Positions 8,917 through 18,345 are shown, counted from the first letter of the stretch. The stretch is 64,000 bases of DNA from an uncultured Bacteroidales bacterium (GCA_937901525.1 CALDHX010000016.1:7323-71322), one strand, 5' to 3'. Made by a program: numbers and translations. Notes: generated by a model not told the origin, from the sequence alone.

Positions 8917-9153
8917 TTAATCTTTGTTTTGTTTTGTGTTTCTATAAATTCTATATCCTGTAACAGATGCTCCTAAACCTAATAACAATAAAGTAGCAGG
9001 TGCAAGAGGTGGATTAAGTTGTTTGTTTAATCCTGTTACTGTTGTTGCATCAGCATTATTTACAGTCCCCATATCAGGGACAGGTGGCATTTGTGCTGAT
9101 AACACTGTGCAAAAACCAAGGCAAATCATAATTGCTAAAATTTTTCTCTTCAT
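8917..9153 (-). CDS. mini-protein with signal peptide and hydrophobic/basic C-terminal tail
   Basis: A 78-residue protein. Residues 1-20 form a signal peptide (ending LSAQ). The short middle is rich in Pro, Asn and Thr. Residues about 48-66 give a PPLAPATLLLLGLGASV hydrophobic stretch, followed by YRIYRNTKQNKD, a basic end. This tripartite tail resembles C-terminal sorting/anchoring signals of small Bacteroidota proteins (the PID-CTERM type), but the match is by eye. If the tail stays in the membrane, the mature protein would be a 30-residue periplasmic peptide with a C-terminal anchor. It is first in an operon with the T9SS cargo gene 4 bp downstream. Function unknown. Confidence 0.75.
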   Translation of the reverse strand: MKRKILAIMICLGFCTVLSAQMPPVPDMGTVNNADATTVTGLNKQLNPPLAPATLLLLGLGASVTGYRIYRNTKQNKD

Positions 9154-9226
9154 ATTTGTATTAATCTTTTGTTGTTCTTAAATAATTTTACTTTTTATAA
9201 GTGATAAATCACTACAATTCAATTTG

Positions 9227-9234
9227 CAAAGGTA
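9227..9234 (-). promoter_or_regulatory. -7 element before the mini-protein operon
   Basis: Reads TACCTTTG on the minus strand, about 75 bp before the ATG at 9153, giving a 5' leader of roughly 65 bases. No convincing -33 TTTG at 19-21 bp. Confidence 0.5.
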
Positions 9235-9263
9235 GATATAATTTTGCAATTACGGAATTTTTT

Positions 9264-9331
9264 CAAAGAAAAAAAGAAAAAAAGCAAAGAAAAAAAATAA
9301 AAAATCAAAGAAAAAATTTAAAAAAGTAAAG
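9264..9331. repeat. 21-bp-phased AT-rich array B
   Basis: Anchors CAAAG at 9264, 9285 and 9306 and TAAAG at 9327 are spaced exactly 21 bp, separated by A-rich runs. The A run after the last anchor also supplies the T tract of the adjoining terminator on the minus strand. Confidence 0.8.
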
Positions 9332-9332
9332 A

Positions 9333-9378
9333 AAAAAAACTCGTAAGTCTTAGAAGTAATTTGACTTACGAGTTTTTC
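9333..9378 (-). terminator. terminator of the 9398-10612 gene
   Basis: CTCGTAAGTC (9340-9349) pairs with GACTTACGAG (9363-9372); on the minus strand the stem is followed by a run of eight T contributed by array B. Its left half shares 17 of 18 bases with the terminator at 6988-7036. Confidence 0.85.
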
Positions 9379-9397
9379 TATTTTTAATATTGTAGTG

Positions 9398-10612
9398 TTA
9401 TTTCACTATTACTTTTGATGAATAGGTTGAATCGTTATTTGATGCCTTTACAACATAGCAACCTTTTTGTAAAGAAGAAAGATCTATTAGAGAATTGTTT
9501 GTAATATTGTCTGTAATCATTACACGGCCATACATATCCATAACCTCCATATTGTAAACACCTTCTTTTAATCCCGAAAGAATTATTACATCTTTTGTTG
9601 GATTAGGAAAGATATTTAAAGGCAATTCCTTTACATCGGCAAGACCAACTGCGTCAATATCCACATAATTGTATTCATAATCACATACATATTGTAAAGT
9701 GAAGTTTGCATCTAATGCCCAATATTCTTCAAGTCTGTATGTGTTTTTATTTGTGTAGGTTTCAGGACGAGTCATTTCTGGAGTCCAAGGCATAAGTGTT
9801 TCTTCTAAAAGGCGATTATCAAAAGTGAAAATAGAACGTTCTGTTTCGTTTTCATTAGCATCGTATGCGTGTATTTCGGTGCAATTACCATTTTCATCGT
9901 ATGTGTAAGTTCTTGTACCATAAACCTCCCAAGAATAGCCATCAAAAGTGTTGTATGTAATAAGGCTTAATTTTCCTTCATTATATGAATAATCTATGCG
10001 TTCATTAGCAGTAAATGTTGAATTAGAAGAAAAAGGATCGTCAGCATAGCTCCATGTTTCAGTAGTCAAAAGACCGTTTGCGTATTCATATTCTATCAAT
10101 TGCAAAAGCATATCACCCATTGTTAAATCGGTGCTTATTAATTGACCTTGCGGGTTATAGAAATATTCATACAAACCACCTAATTCAAATTCTCCACCAA
10201 AGTTATTGTAATTTGCTCGTGATGCAATTAAGCCTTGATTATTGTATGTGTATTCCAAATAATAAACATTTACCCAAGTGTTACCCATTAATTGATAGCC
10301 ATCAAGACGCACCATTTGATTTTGTTCGTTGTAACGAATAGAATCTATCAATTCATATTCAGCAGGAACAATTTCGTGAACCGCAACTAAACGATGATAA
10401 GCATCGTAATGATATTCACAAGTTATGTAAAGGTCATCAGTGTTGTAAGAAGACAAAGCATAATTGTAATCTGCTGTTGAAAGCATCTTTTCAGCAGGAC
10501 GGAAATTAATTGTTTTTTTATCATCGCCTCTTTGCGAATGTCTTTGAAACCCTTGTGCAGACACAGAAATCACCACCGCACAACAAATCATAAATAATAA
10601 AATCTTTTTCAT
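9398..10612 (-). CDS. T9SS type A sorting domain protein with YD-like repeats
   Basis: Exported protein of 404 residues. A signal peptide (1-19, ending VSAQG) precedes a region (about 50-300) of repeated tyrosine-rich strands of the form Y.Y...G.L, for example EYTYNNQGLIASR, YFYNPQGQLIST, RTYTYDENGNCTEI, which resembles YD/RHS-type beta-hairpin repeats. The last 75 residues form a T9SS type A domain (LNIFPNPTKDVIIL, VMDMYGRVMI, LQKGCYVVKA, SSKVIVK). Related Bacteroidota proteins are secreted and of unknown role. It has its own terminator and a TATTTTTG element (10642-10649) about 30 bp upstream, so it is probably transcribed alone. Confidence 0.85.
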   Translation of the reverse strand: MKKILLFMICCAVVISVSAQGFQRHSQRGDDKKTINFRPAEKMLSTADYNYALSSYNTDDLYITCEYHYDAYHRLVAVHEIVPAEYELIDSIRYNEQNQMVRLDGYQLMGNTWVNVYYLEYTYNNQGLIASRANYNNFGGEFELGGLYEYFYNPQGQLISTDLTMGDMLLQLIEYEYANGLLTTETWSYADDPFSSNSTFTANERIDYSYNEGKLSLITYNTFDGYSWEVYGTRTYTYDENGNCTEIHAYDANENETERSIFTFDNRLLEETLMPWTPEMTRPETYTNKNTYRLEEYWALDANFTLQYVCDYEYNYVDIDAVGLADVKELPLNIFPNPTKDVIILSGLKEGVYNMEVMDMYGRVMITDNITNNSLIDLSSLQKGCYVVKASNNDSTYSSKVIVK

Positions 10613-10641
10613 ACTCTTTTTTGTTTTAAAGTTTTAGGCTA

Positions 10642-10649
10642 CAAAAATA
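10642..10649 (-). promoter_or_regulatory. -7 element before the 9398-10612 gene
   Basis: Reads TATTTTTG on the minus strand, 29 bp before the ATG, just after the stop codon of the helicase gene. The -33 region lies in the helicase gene end. Confidence 0.45.
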
Positions 10650-10665
10650 ATAATTTTTTTAATAT

Positions 10666-13600
10666 TTATTTCTTCGCTAAGTGTGTTATTATTATCATTA
10701 GTATCTCTTGTCCATAGAATGCCCAATATTTTTCTCCAAATCCATAAATATCCATTATTTCTTCATAGGTTGTTGGTCTATTAGTTGCTAATTGTACAAG
10801 AATTTGATTTGTTAAAGTGGGAGCATTTTCTTTTTTGTAGTTATTCTTGTATTTATATAGTTTATCAAATAAAGACAAATCTGTAAGTAAATTACCAAAT
10901 GAATCAACTGCTATTTTTACTACTTGGTCATTTAAATATATGTCTTTGTATTTTATTTCGTTTATTTTTGGTGGTTTACGTTCTGTTTTTTGTTTTTGTT
11001 CTATTATTTTAGAAGGGAGGTCTTTTATTGTTTCTTCTTTATAGTATGATTGTTTTTCTAACGATTCATCATTTACTCCAAATGTATTATTTACCCAAAG
11101 TTTGTATTGGGTTTTGTTTATTGAACGATTACAACCTGAATTATCATTCTTATAATTTGTACAACCTAAGAAAAAATTGTTATTATGTGATTTTACGATT
11201 AGGTATCCGTCTTTACACCAATCACATTTATGAATTGACATTTCTTTCTCTCTTTTATCATTTGTCATAAATCCACAAATCTCTTGGTCATTTGTGCAAA
11301 TCCATAGTTTTAATCCGTAGTTTTTATTCCATTTCAATTGCATTGGATAACCACATTTAGGGCATTTGTTTTTTACTCCATTATCATTTGTTGTTAGTGA
11401 AGATAATTCTCCATTTAATGTTACGTTTGGATAATTATGTGGTTCATTTAATAGCTCTTTTATAAATTCTGATGGTTTGTTTTTAGGAGTTATTATGAAT
11501 ACTCTGTTTTTTGTTCGGGTTAGTGCTACGTAAAACAGACGTCTTTCTTCGGCATAGTTATATGAGTCATCGTATGACACAACAAGTTTTAGTATTGGGT
11601 CATCTTCTACTTTTGAAGGAAATCCATAAACATTATCTTTTGCATTTATTATTATGACATTTTCTGCACTTAATCCTTTTGAACTATGTGCAGTCATAAA
11701 ATTGAGTTTTACTTTTGCACCATATTTACTTGAAAATACGTTTCCACTTTTTTCATCATAACTAAATTGATTGGATTTACACATATTTTTTGCGTCAAAA
11801 CCATATCTACCAATCAATAGGATAGAAGGAATGTTGGTTTTGCTTTCTATAGAATTGTATTTTATGATTTGTGCTATTGCTTCATTAATTGCTATTCCTA
11901 TATCGTTATAAATTCCACCTATTGATTTGTCATTATTTGAAGAATAACTATCATCATAACTTTGAATAAAGACGGGGTTCTCTATTCTTTTGGGAGAAAT
12001 TAACGCTTTCTTTATTTGTTTAGAGTTCTTTTGAATAAAGTTTCCTGCAATATTGATTATTTCTTGTGCATTTCGATAGGTGCGTGTTATTTTTAATTCT
12101 GTACCATAACCGACTACATTACAAAATTGTGTAAACAAAGGAAGGACCGAACCACTAAAAGCATAAATGGATTGCCAATCATCTCCAACGGCCATTATCT
12201 TAGCATTGCATAACTGACTTAATTCTTTTATCAAATTATATCTTTGTCTTGATATGTCTTGATATTCATCTACTATTATATATTTTAATTCTATTTTTTC
12301 TTTTGAAAGTTGTTTGTTCTTAATTATTTGAGCTGAATTATTTATCATATCTTGAAAATCAATAGAGTTAAACTCTTTTAATTTTTTTTGGTATTCAAGA
12401 TAACATACTTCACATATTTCTAAAAAAAGTTGTGTTCTTGGATTTTTTATTGATTGTTTAAACTCATTAAATTTTTGATATTGAAACCCTTGTGTTTTGA
12501 AATTACTAATAAAAGTACAAATAAACCAAGTTAATTTAGTGATATATTTGCTTTCTTGTTTATCAATAAGTTGTTTATAAACTTCTACTGAATTGCGTTT
12601 TTTTAATTCATATCCTCTTTTTAGTAATTCTTCTTCAAGGTGTGAAAGAATTGAGCGATTGTCTTTATATTTTGAAAATGTATATATTAAATCAGTTTTA
12701 TGGCTTCTATGTAATTTGATTTTATTATTAACAAAAGTTTTATATCGTTCTAATTCTTGTTGAGTATATCTACTATTTTCACCTGTTTCTGTTATGCCGA
12801 AGTGTTCTATGTATGTAGTTTTTTCTCCTTGTTTAATAATAAAATCTGGTGTGTATGGTTTTCTTGAATCAAGTACCTTATATTGATAAATTGGTTCGTA
12901 CTCATATTCTATTTGATGCATATATAAGAAGTTTGCAATCATAACTTCTTCTGCTGAACGTAGGGTCTCATTTCTTAAAGTTTCCTTTTTTTGCGTCTTT
13001 CTATCTGTTATTTCTTTTATATATTGATTTAAATTACTTTTTAATGTAGAAAAGTCGCTATTTGCAATGAATTTAAAATAGTCGTTTATATTGTTACTTT
13101 CGTATGGTGCAGAAATATAAGAAGCAAAGAAAAGTATTAATTTATCTACTAATGCATAATTTGTTAGAATATTTGTTTTGAGATAGTTGTTTATGACGTT
13201 ATACATAAATCCACCATCAACAACTCTTTTTTGTTCGGATTCACTTTGTCTTAATATTGAATAACCAACAGAGTGAAAAGTACTTATTATTGCTGATATT
13301 CGTAAATTGTGATTTATTCTGTTTTTTAATTCGTCTACTGCTTTGTTAGTAAAAGATATTACTAAAATTTGAGATGGTTTTATGTGTTTTTTTTCTGTTA
13401 GATATTTTACTTTAGCTGCAATAGTTGTTGTTTTTCCTGCTCCAGCTCCTGCAATAACAAGTGTATGGTCTTCATCAGAAAGTATTACTCGTCTTTGTTC
13501 TTCATCAAGCATTATATTAGGATCACAATCTCTTAAAATAGTATCAAGATATTGTTTTTGAGAACTTAAATGTCTTTTAATGTATTCTTCATTATGGGAT

Positions 13601-13938
13601 TTTATTGAGGGCGATTCTTTCTTTAAATCTTGTATTTCTTTGTATAAATTTAAAAAACGATTGATTTCTGAAATTTTTATATTGTATTTTTTTGAAAAAT
13701 CACTAATTAAATTATTATTATAAAAGTTTAATATTGAATCATACAAATCTTTATATTCTACTATAAGGTTTTTGTAATCACTTCTTGCAATAAAAGAATC
13801 TTGTTTTAATAATTCTTCAATTTTATTGTTGAATACGAAAATACCAGAGTATAATTTATGGGTTATTCTATTAGAAGAAATTAAGTTTTCTTCGTTTTGT
13901 GTAATTTTCTTCTTTTTAAAGAAGTCAAATAATCCCAT
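10666..13938 (-). CDS. UvrD/Rep-family (SF1A) helicase with nuclease-like insert, zinc fingers and HRDC-like end
   Basis: A 1090-residue DNA helicase. The Q-motif (LDEEQRRVIL) and Walker A (IAGAGAGKTTT) lie near residues 145-172, motif II IIVDEYQD near 555, motif III VGDDWQSIYAFSG shortly after, motif V TAHSSKGL and motif VI RRLFYVALTRT near 800-810. Between motifs Ia and II, about residues 330-400, is a segment with a leading glutamate (SAEEVMIANFL), a TPDFII strand and YIEHFG, the pattern of a PD-(D/E)XK nuclease core as found in HelD-like helicases. From about 856 two CxxC...C zinc-finger units follow (CPKCG; CDWCKDG), then a C-terminal HRDC-like domain (last 70 residues). It probably acts in DNA repair or defence against damaged or foreign DNA; the precise role is unknown. 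It appears monocistronic, with the gcvP terminator just upstream. Confidence 0.87.
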   Translation of the reverse strand: MGLFDFFKKKKITQNEENLISSNRITHKLYSGIFVFNNKIEELLKQDSFIARSDYKNLIVEYKDLYDSILNFYNNNLISDFSKKYNIKISEINRFLNLYKEIQDLKKESPSIKSHNEEYIKRHLSSQKQYLDTILRDCDPNIMLDEEQRRVILSDEDHTLVIAGAGAGKTTTIAAKVKYLTEKKHIKPSQILVISFTNKAVDELKNRINHNLRISAIISTFHSVGYSILRQSESEQKRVVDGGFMYNVINNYLKTNILTNYALVDKLILFFASYISAPYESNNINDYFKFIANSDFSTLKSNLNQYIKEITDRKTQKKETLRNETLRSAEEVMIANFLYMHQIEYEYEPIYQYKVLDSRKPYTPDFIIKQGEKTTYIEHFGITETGENSRYTQQELERYKTFVNNKIKLHRSHKTDLIYTFSKYKDNRSILSHLEEELLKRGYELKKRNSVEVYKQLIDKQESKYITKLTWFICTFISNFKTQGFQYQKFNEFKQSIKNPRTQLFLEICEVCYLEYQKKLKEFNSIDFQDMINNSAQIIKNKQLSKEKIELKYIIVDEYQDISRQRYNLIKELSQLCNAKIMAVGDDWQSIYAFSGSVLPLFTQFCNVVGYGTELKITRTYRNAQEIINIAGNFIQKNSKQIKKALISPKRIENPVFIQSYDDSYSSNNDKSIGGIYNDIGIAINEAIAQIIKYNSIESKTNIPSILLIGRYGFDAKNMCKSNQFSYDEKSGNVFSSKYGAKVKLNFMTAHSSKGLSAENVIIINAKDNVYGFPSKVEDDPILKLVVSYDDSYNYAEERRLFYVALTRTKNRVFIITPKNKPSEFIKELLNEPHNYPNVTLNGELSSLTTNDNGVKNKCPKCGYPMQLKWNKNYGLKLWICTNDQEICGFMTNDKREKEMSIHKCDWCKDGYLIVKSHNNNFFLGCTNYKNDNSGCNRSINKTQYKLWVNNTFGVNDESLEKQSYYKEETIKDLPSKIIEQKQKTERKPPKINEIKYKDIYLNDQVVKIAVDSFGNLLTDLSLFDKLYKYKNNYKKENAPTLTNQILVQLATNRPTTYEEIMDIYGFGEKYWAFYGQEILMIIITHLAKK

Positions 13939-13967
13939 TTTTTATTTCGTTTTTTGTTTTATTTGAG

Positions 13968-14006
13968 AAAAAGCGGAGCATTTTTTTTCTTATACTCCGC
14001 TTTTAT
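13968..14006 (-). terminator. terminator of gcvP
   Basis: AAAAGCGGAG pairs with CTCCGCTTTT (13995-14004) around a T-rich loop; on the minus strand the stem ends in a T run. It separates gcvP from the helicase gene. Confidence 0.8.
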
Positions 14007-14028
14007 TTTGTGTTTTTATCTTTTAGAC

Positions 14029-16860
14029 TTATTCAGCCCAAGCTACAACAAGATTTCTGTCGCCGTATGCGTCATCAACTCTTGATGCACATGGCCAATA
14101 TTTGTCATCGTGTTCAAGAGGGAAGGCTGCCATTTGACGAGTGTATGGTCTGTCCCATGTATCTGCACATACAACTTGCATTGTGTGTGGAGCGTTCATG
14201 ATTAAGTTGTTTTGCTTGTCTGCTTTTCCTTCTTCTATGTCGCGAATTTCTTGACGGATTTGAATCAATGCATCACATAATCTGTCCATTTCTGACAATG
14301 GTTCTGATTCTGTTGGTTCTATCATCAATGTTCCGTGAACAGGGAAGGCAACAGTAGGAGCGTGGAATCCGTAGTCCATCAAACGTTTTGCTATGTCGCC
14401 ACATTGTACGCCTGATGATAGAGAGAATTGGTTGCAATCCATGATAAATTCATGAGCACACATTCCATTTGTTCCTGTGTAAAGGATATTGTAAGCAGTT
14501 GCTATTCTTGTTCTCATGTAGTTTGCGTTTAAGATAGCATATTTTGTTGCTTGTGCTAATCCTTCGCCACCACACATTTTTAAATATCCGTATGTGATTG
14601 GTAATAAGCCAGCACTACCAAATGGAGAGGCAGCTACAGGTGAGCCTTTTGTAGAACCTGTTGATATTGTGCTGTGTGTTGGAAGATAATCAGCAAGTGC
14701 AGCTGTACATCCAATAGGTCCAACTCCTGGACCACCACCTCCGTGAGGCATTGCAAATGATTTGTGTAGGTTTAAGTGGCAAACGTCTGCTCCCATAAAG
14801 CCTGGTGAGGTCAAACCTATTTGTGCATTCATATTTGCACCGTCCATATAAACCAATCCACCGTTTTCGTGAATTATGTTGATAATATCTATAATACCTT
14901 CTTCAAATACTCCGTGAGTAGAAGGGTAAGTAATCATTAAGCAAGAAAGATTTTCTTTATTTGCTTCTGCTTTTTCTTTTAAGTCAGCTATATCAATTTC
15001 TCCTTCTGCTGTTGTTTTGATTACTATAATGTTCATTCCTGCCATTGCTGCAGATGCAGGGTTTGTTCCGTGAGCAGAGGCTGGAATCAAGCACACTCTT
15101 CTGTTTTCTTGTCCGTTTGCTATTTGGTAGTTACGGATTGTCATCAATCCTGCATATTCTCCTGCTGCTCCTGAGTTAGGTTGAAGACTTACTTTCGCAA
15201 ATCCTGTGATTTTTGAAAGGATTCTATCCATATCTTCAACAAGTTCGTAGTATCCTTCTGCTTGATCTCTTGGTACAAATGGGTGAACGTTTGCAAATTC
15301 TGCCCATGTGAATGGTATCATTTCCATTGCAGCGTTCAATTTCATTGTACAAGATCCAAGAGGAATCATTGCTCTGTTTAAAGACAAGTCTTTTACTTCC
15401 ATTTTCTTTAAGTATCTCATCATTTCTGTTTCTGAATGATAAGAAGAGAATACTTTTTGAGTTAAGAAAGCTGATTGTCTTTTTAAGTTTGCTGGTATTC
15501 CTTTTGGTTCAGCACAAGAAAATTCTACAAATTCTTTACCTGCTGCCTCTGCAAGTACTCTTAAAACTCTTTCTACGCCTTGGCAAGAAGTTGTTTCGTC
15601 TGTTGAAATTCCTATTGTTTTGTTATCTATCAATAAGAAGTTGATTTTGTTTTCAACTGCTATTTTACAAACTTTTTCTGCTTCAACAGGACATGCTAAA
15701 CGTATTGTATCGAAATAAGTTTCGTTTAATTGAGTGTAGCCATATGTCTTTGCATTTTCTGCAATTGTAGTTGCAGTTTTGTTTATGTCTTGTGCAATTT
15801 CTCTAATTCCTTCTTGTCCGTGATAAGCTGCATATTGTCCTGCCATAATAGCAACAAGGGCTTGTGCAGTACAAATGTTAGAAGTTGCTTTTTCACGTTT
15901 GATGTGTTGTTCTCTTGTTTGAAGAGCAAGACGGAATGCTTTGTTGCCTTGTGCATCAACGGTTTGTCCTATGATTCTACCAGGCATTGTTCTTTTGAAG
16001 TTTTCTGTGCAAGCAAAATATGCAGCAGAAGGACCACCAAAGCTCATTGGACAACCAAATCTTTGAGTTGTTCCACAAACGCAATCAGCTCCCCATTCTC
16101 CTGGAGGAGTTAATAAAGCCAAACTCATTAAATCTGCTGCAACTGCAACAAATATTCCTTTTGCTTTTGCATCTGCTGTGAAAGCTGCATAATCCAATAC
16201 TTCACCTTTACGATTTGGATATTGAACTATTGCACCAAAGAAAGTAGAATCAAGAACTGTGTCGTCGCTTCCAACAACTACTTCAATTCCACGAGGAACG
16301 GCTCTTGTTTTTATTACATCTATTGATTGAGAGAAAAGATTTTCGCTAACAAAGAATTTGTTTACGTTATCTTTTTGTTGTTGGCGACTTCTTGAACCAT
16401 AGAACATAAGCATTGCTTCTGCACATGCAGTTGCTTCGTCTAACAATGAAGCATTAGCCAAAGGCATTGCTGTCATAGAGCAAATCATTGTTTGGAAAGT
16501 GAAAAGAGTTTCCAAACGGCCTTGTGAAATTTCAGCTTGGTAAGGAGTATATGAAGTGTACCAACCTGGATTTTCTAAAATATTTCTTTGTAATACGGCA
16601 GGAACTATTGTGTTGTAGTATCCTTGTCCGATGTATGTCTCATACATTTTGTTTTTTGAGGCCATACCTTTTAACATAGTGAAATATTCATATTCATTCA
16701 TTCCTTGTGGAAGGTCCAAAGGTTGTTTGAAACGAATCTTTGCAGGTATAGTCTTATCAATTAGTTCATCAATGCTACTAACGCCGATGACTTTTAACAT
16801 CTTCTCAACTTCTGCTGGTTGAGGACCGTTATGACGGTGTGCAAAATTATTAGTTATCAT
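14029..16860 (-). CDS. gcvP: glycine dehydrogenase (decarboxylating), P protein, fused form
   Basis: PLP-dependent P protein of the glycine cleavage system, which decarboxylates glycine and passes the aminomethyl group to lipoyl-H protein in the cytoplasm. At 943 residues it is the fused N- plus C-terminal type seen in most Bacteroidota. The N-terminal half starts at FAHRHNGP; the C-terminal half carries the PLP site NLHKSFAMPHGGGGPG, with the lysine near residue 697, and CTMKLNA and PNSGAAGEYAG motifs. The gcvT and gcvH genes are not in the window. No glycine riboswitch or TAnnTTTG element is visible in the 46 bp to the upstream nitroreductase gene, so it may be read from the fabD promoter. 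Confidence 0.96.
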   Translation of the reverse strand: MITNNFAHRHNGPQPAEVEKMLKVIGVSSIDELIDKTIPAKIRFKQPLDLPQGMNEYEYFTMLKGMASKNKMYETYIGQGYYNTIVPAVLQRNILENPGWYTSYTPYQAEISQGRLETLFTFQTMICSMTAMPLANASLLDEATACAEAMLMFYGSRSRQQQKDNVNKFFVSENLFSQSIDVIKTRAVPRGIEVVVGSDDTVLDSTFFGAIVQYPNRKGEVLDYAAFTADAKAKGIFVAVAADLMSLALLTPPGEWGADCVCGTTQRFGCPMSFGGPSAAYFACTENFKRTMPGRIIGQTVDAQGNKAFRLALQTREQHIKREKATSNICTAQALVAIMAGQYAAYHGQEGIREIAQDINKTATTIAENAKTYGYTQLNETYFDTIRLACPVEAEKVCKIAVENKINFLLIDNKTIGISTDETTSCQGVERVLRVLAEAAGKEFVEFSCAEPKGIPANLKRQSAFLTQKVFSSYHSETEMMRYLKKMEVKDLSLNRAMIPLGSCTMKLNAAMEMIPFTWAEFANVHPFVPRDQAEGYYELVEDMDRILSKITGFAKVSLQPNSGAAGEYAGLMTIRNYQIANGQENRRVCLIPASAHGTNPASAAMAGMNIIVIKTTAEGEIDIADLKEKAEANKENLSCLMITYPSTHGVFEEGIIDIINIIHENGGLVYMDGANMNAQIGLTSPGFMGADVCHLNLHKSFAMPHGGGGPGVGPIGCTAALADYLPTHSTISTGSTKGSPVAASPFGSAGLLPITYGYLKMCGGEGLAQATKYAILNANYMRTRIATAYNILYTGTNGMCAHEFIMDCNQFSLSSGVQCGDIAKRLMDYGFHAPTVAFPVHGTLMIEPTESEPLSEMDRLCDALIQIRQEIRDIEEGKADKQNNLIMNAPHTMQVVCADTWDRPYTRQMAAFPLEHDDKYWPCASRVDDAYGDRNLVVAWAE

Positions 16861-16906
16861 CTTGCTAAATGTTTGTTGTTATTTATTTTATAATTTATTT
16901 TCTTTC

Positions 16907-17449
16907 TTATCTTTTATAGGAATTAAAATGCACAATTTCCTTTAATGGTTTACGAATCTTTTTTCTTGTAATAGCTGCCGAATAACCCAAAGAAATTACC
17001 AACGGAATGCGTTTCTTCTCAGGTACATCAAGCAATTGTTTCAATCCCTTTTCATCAAACCAACCAAGTATGCAACTTCCAAGACCCAATTCAGTAGCTT
17101 GCATACATATATTATTAGCCGCAATTCCTATATCTAAAAGAGGATATTCCTTATCTTTTATAACCGAGCCTAAGGAGGCAGTGAGGTTAGCTTTTTCCAA
17201 GACTATTGCAATCAAGACAGGAGCTTGTTTTACAAAACGATTCATTCCCATTGTCGCAATCCTTCTTTGAGCTTGTTCAAGTATTGGTTGATTATTTATT
17301 ACAATAAAAGACCAAGGCTGAGAATTGCAAGCAGAAGCCGAAAGCCTTCCTGCTTCAAGGCAAGAAAGGATTTTCTCTTCCTCAACCTTTTGAGAAGTAT
17401 ATTTTCTATCGCTTTGTCTTCTTAACAATAAGTCTTTAAAGCTATCCAT
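16907..17449 (-). CDS. nitroreductase family protein
   Basis: A 180-residue FMN-binding flavoprotein of the nitroreductase superfamily, which reduces nitro compounds or quinones with NAD(P)H; physiological substrate unknown. The N-terminal RRQSDRKY contains the FMN-phosphate-binding arginines, followed by SASACNSQPWSFIVI, the classic ligand-contact segment, and the C-terminal LGLGSCILGWFDE and SLGY segments. It lies 11 bp downstream of fabD and 46 bp upstream of gcvP on the same strand, so the three are probably one operon. The short length places it among the small minimal-core members. Confidence 0.9.
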   Translation of the reverse strand: MDSFKDLLLRRQSDRKYTSQKVEEEKILSCLEAGRLSASACNSQPWSFIVINNQPILEQAQRRIATMGMNRFVKQAPVLIAIVLEKANLTASLGSVIKDKEYPLLDIGIAANNICMQATELGLGSCILGWFDEKGLKQLLDVPEKKRIPLVISLGYSAAITRKKIRKPLKEIVHFNSYKR

Positions 17450-17460
17450 CGCAAAAAAAA

Positions 17461-18345
17461 TTAAATGCTTGCTGATGAAAATTCTGCGTCTGCTTTAATC
17501 TTCTTTATCAATCCTTGAAGAACTTGACCAGGACCAACTTCAACGAAAGTATTTGCACCATCTGCAACCATTGCTTTTGAAATTTGAGTCCATTTAACAG
17601 GAGCTGTCAATTGAGCAATAAGGTTTTCTTTAATTTGAGCAGGATCTGTCATAGGTTGAGCATTAACATTTTGATAAACAGGACAGATTGGAGCTTGAAT
17701 ATTAGTATTTGCAATAGCCTCAGCAAGTTCTACTCTTGCAGGTTCCATTAAAGGAGAGTGGAAAGCACCACCAACCTTCAAAGGTAAAGCTCTTTTAGCA
17801 CCAGCAGCCTTTAAAGCTTCGCAGGCTTTATTGATTCCTTCCATAGAACCAGAAATTACCAATTGACCAGGGCAGTTGTAGTTAGCAGGAACAACAACTT
17901 CTTCAATGCTTGCACATACTTCTTCTATTTTTTCATCATCTAAACCAATGATTGCCGCCATTGTACTTGGTTGAAGCTCACATGCCTTTTGCATTGCATT
18001 AGCTCTTGCAGCAACAAGACGTAAACCATCTTCAAAACTCATAGCCTTTGCAGCCACCAAAGCAGAAAATTCACCCAAAGAGTGTCCTGCAACCATATCA
18101 GGCTTAAATTCTTCACCCAAAGCATGAGCAAGAATAACAGAGTGTAAGAAAATTGCAGGCTGAGTAACATTAGTTTGTTTTAATTGTTCATCAGTACCTG
18201 CAAACATAATATCGGTAATTCTAAATCCTAAGATTTCATTTGCTTTTTCAAACAATGCTTTACATTCTTCATTGTTATCATATAGGTCTTTACCCATTCC
18301 AACGAATTGAGCACCTTGACCAGGGAATACGTATGCTTTTTTCAT
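17461..18345 (-). CDS. fabD: malonyl-CoA:ACP transacylase
   Basis: Transfers malonyl from CoA to acyl carrier protein for fatty-acid synthesis (type II FAS, cytoplasm). The 294-residue protein opens with the oxyanion-loop motif VFPGQGAQ, has the nucleophile in GHSLGEF (S89) and the second catalytic residue in VGGAFHSPLM (His near 198), and ends with EVGPGQVLQGL, all typical. First gene of a probable fabD-nitroreductase-gcvP operon. A TACATTTG element at 18380-18387 lies 35 bp upstream. Confidence 0.96.
   Translation of the reverse strand: MKKAYVFPGQGAQFVGMGKDLYDNNEECKALFEKANEILGFRITDIMFAGTDEQLKQTNVTQPAIFLHSVILAHALGEEFKPDMVAGHSLGEFSALVAAKAMSFEDGLRLVAARANAMQKACELQPSTMAAIIGLDDEKIEEVCASIEEVVVPANYNCPGQLVISGSMEGINKACEALKAAGAKRALPLKVGGAFHSPLMEPARVELAEAIANTNIQAPICPVYQNVNAQPMTDPAQIKENLIAQLTAPVKWTQISKAMVADGANTFVEVGPGQVLQGLIKKIKADAEFSSASI

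Noticed and set aside
14010..16822. Several plus-strand frames inside gcvP
   Set aside because: Antisense shadows of a well-conserved gene; no family resemblance.
16861..16906. Glycine riboswitch before gcvP
   Set aside because: The 46-bp gap is too short and has none of the conserved riboswitch bases.
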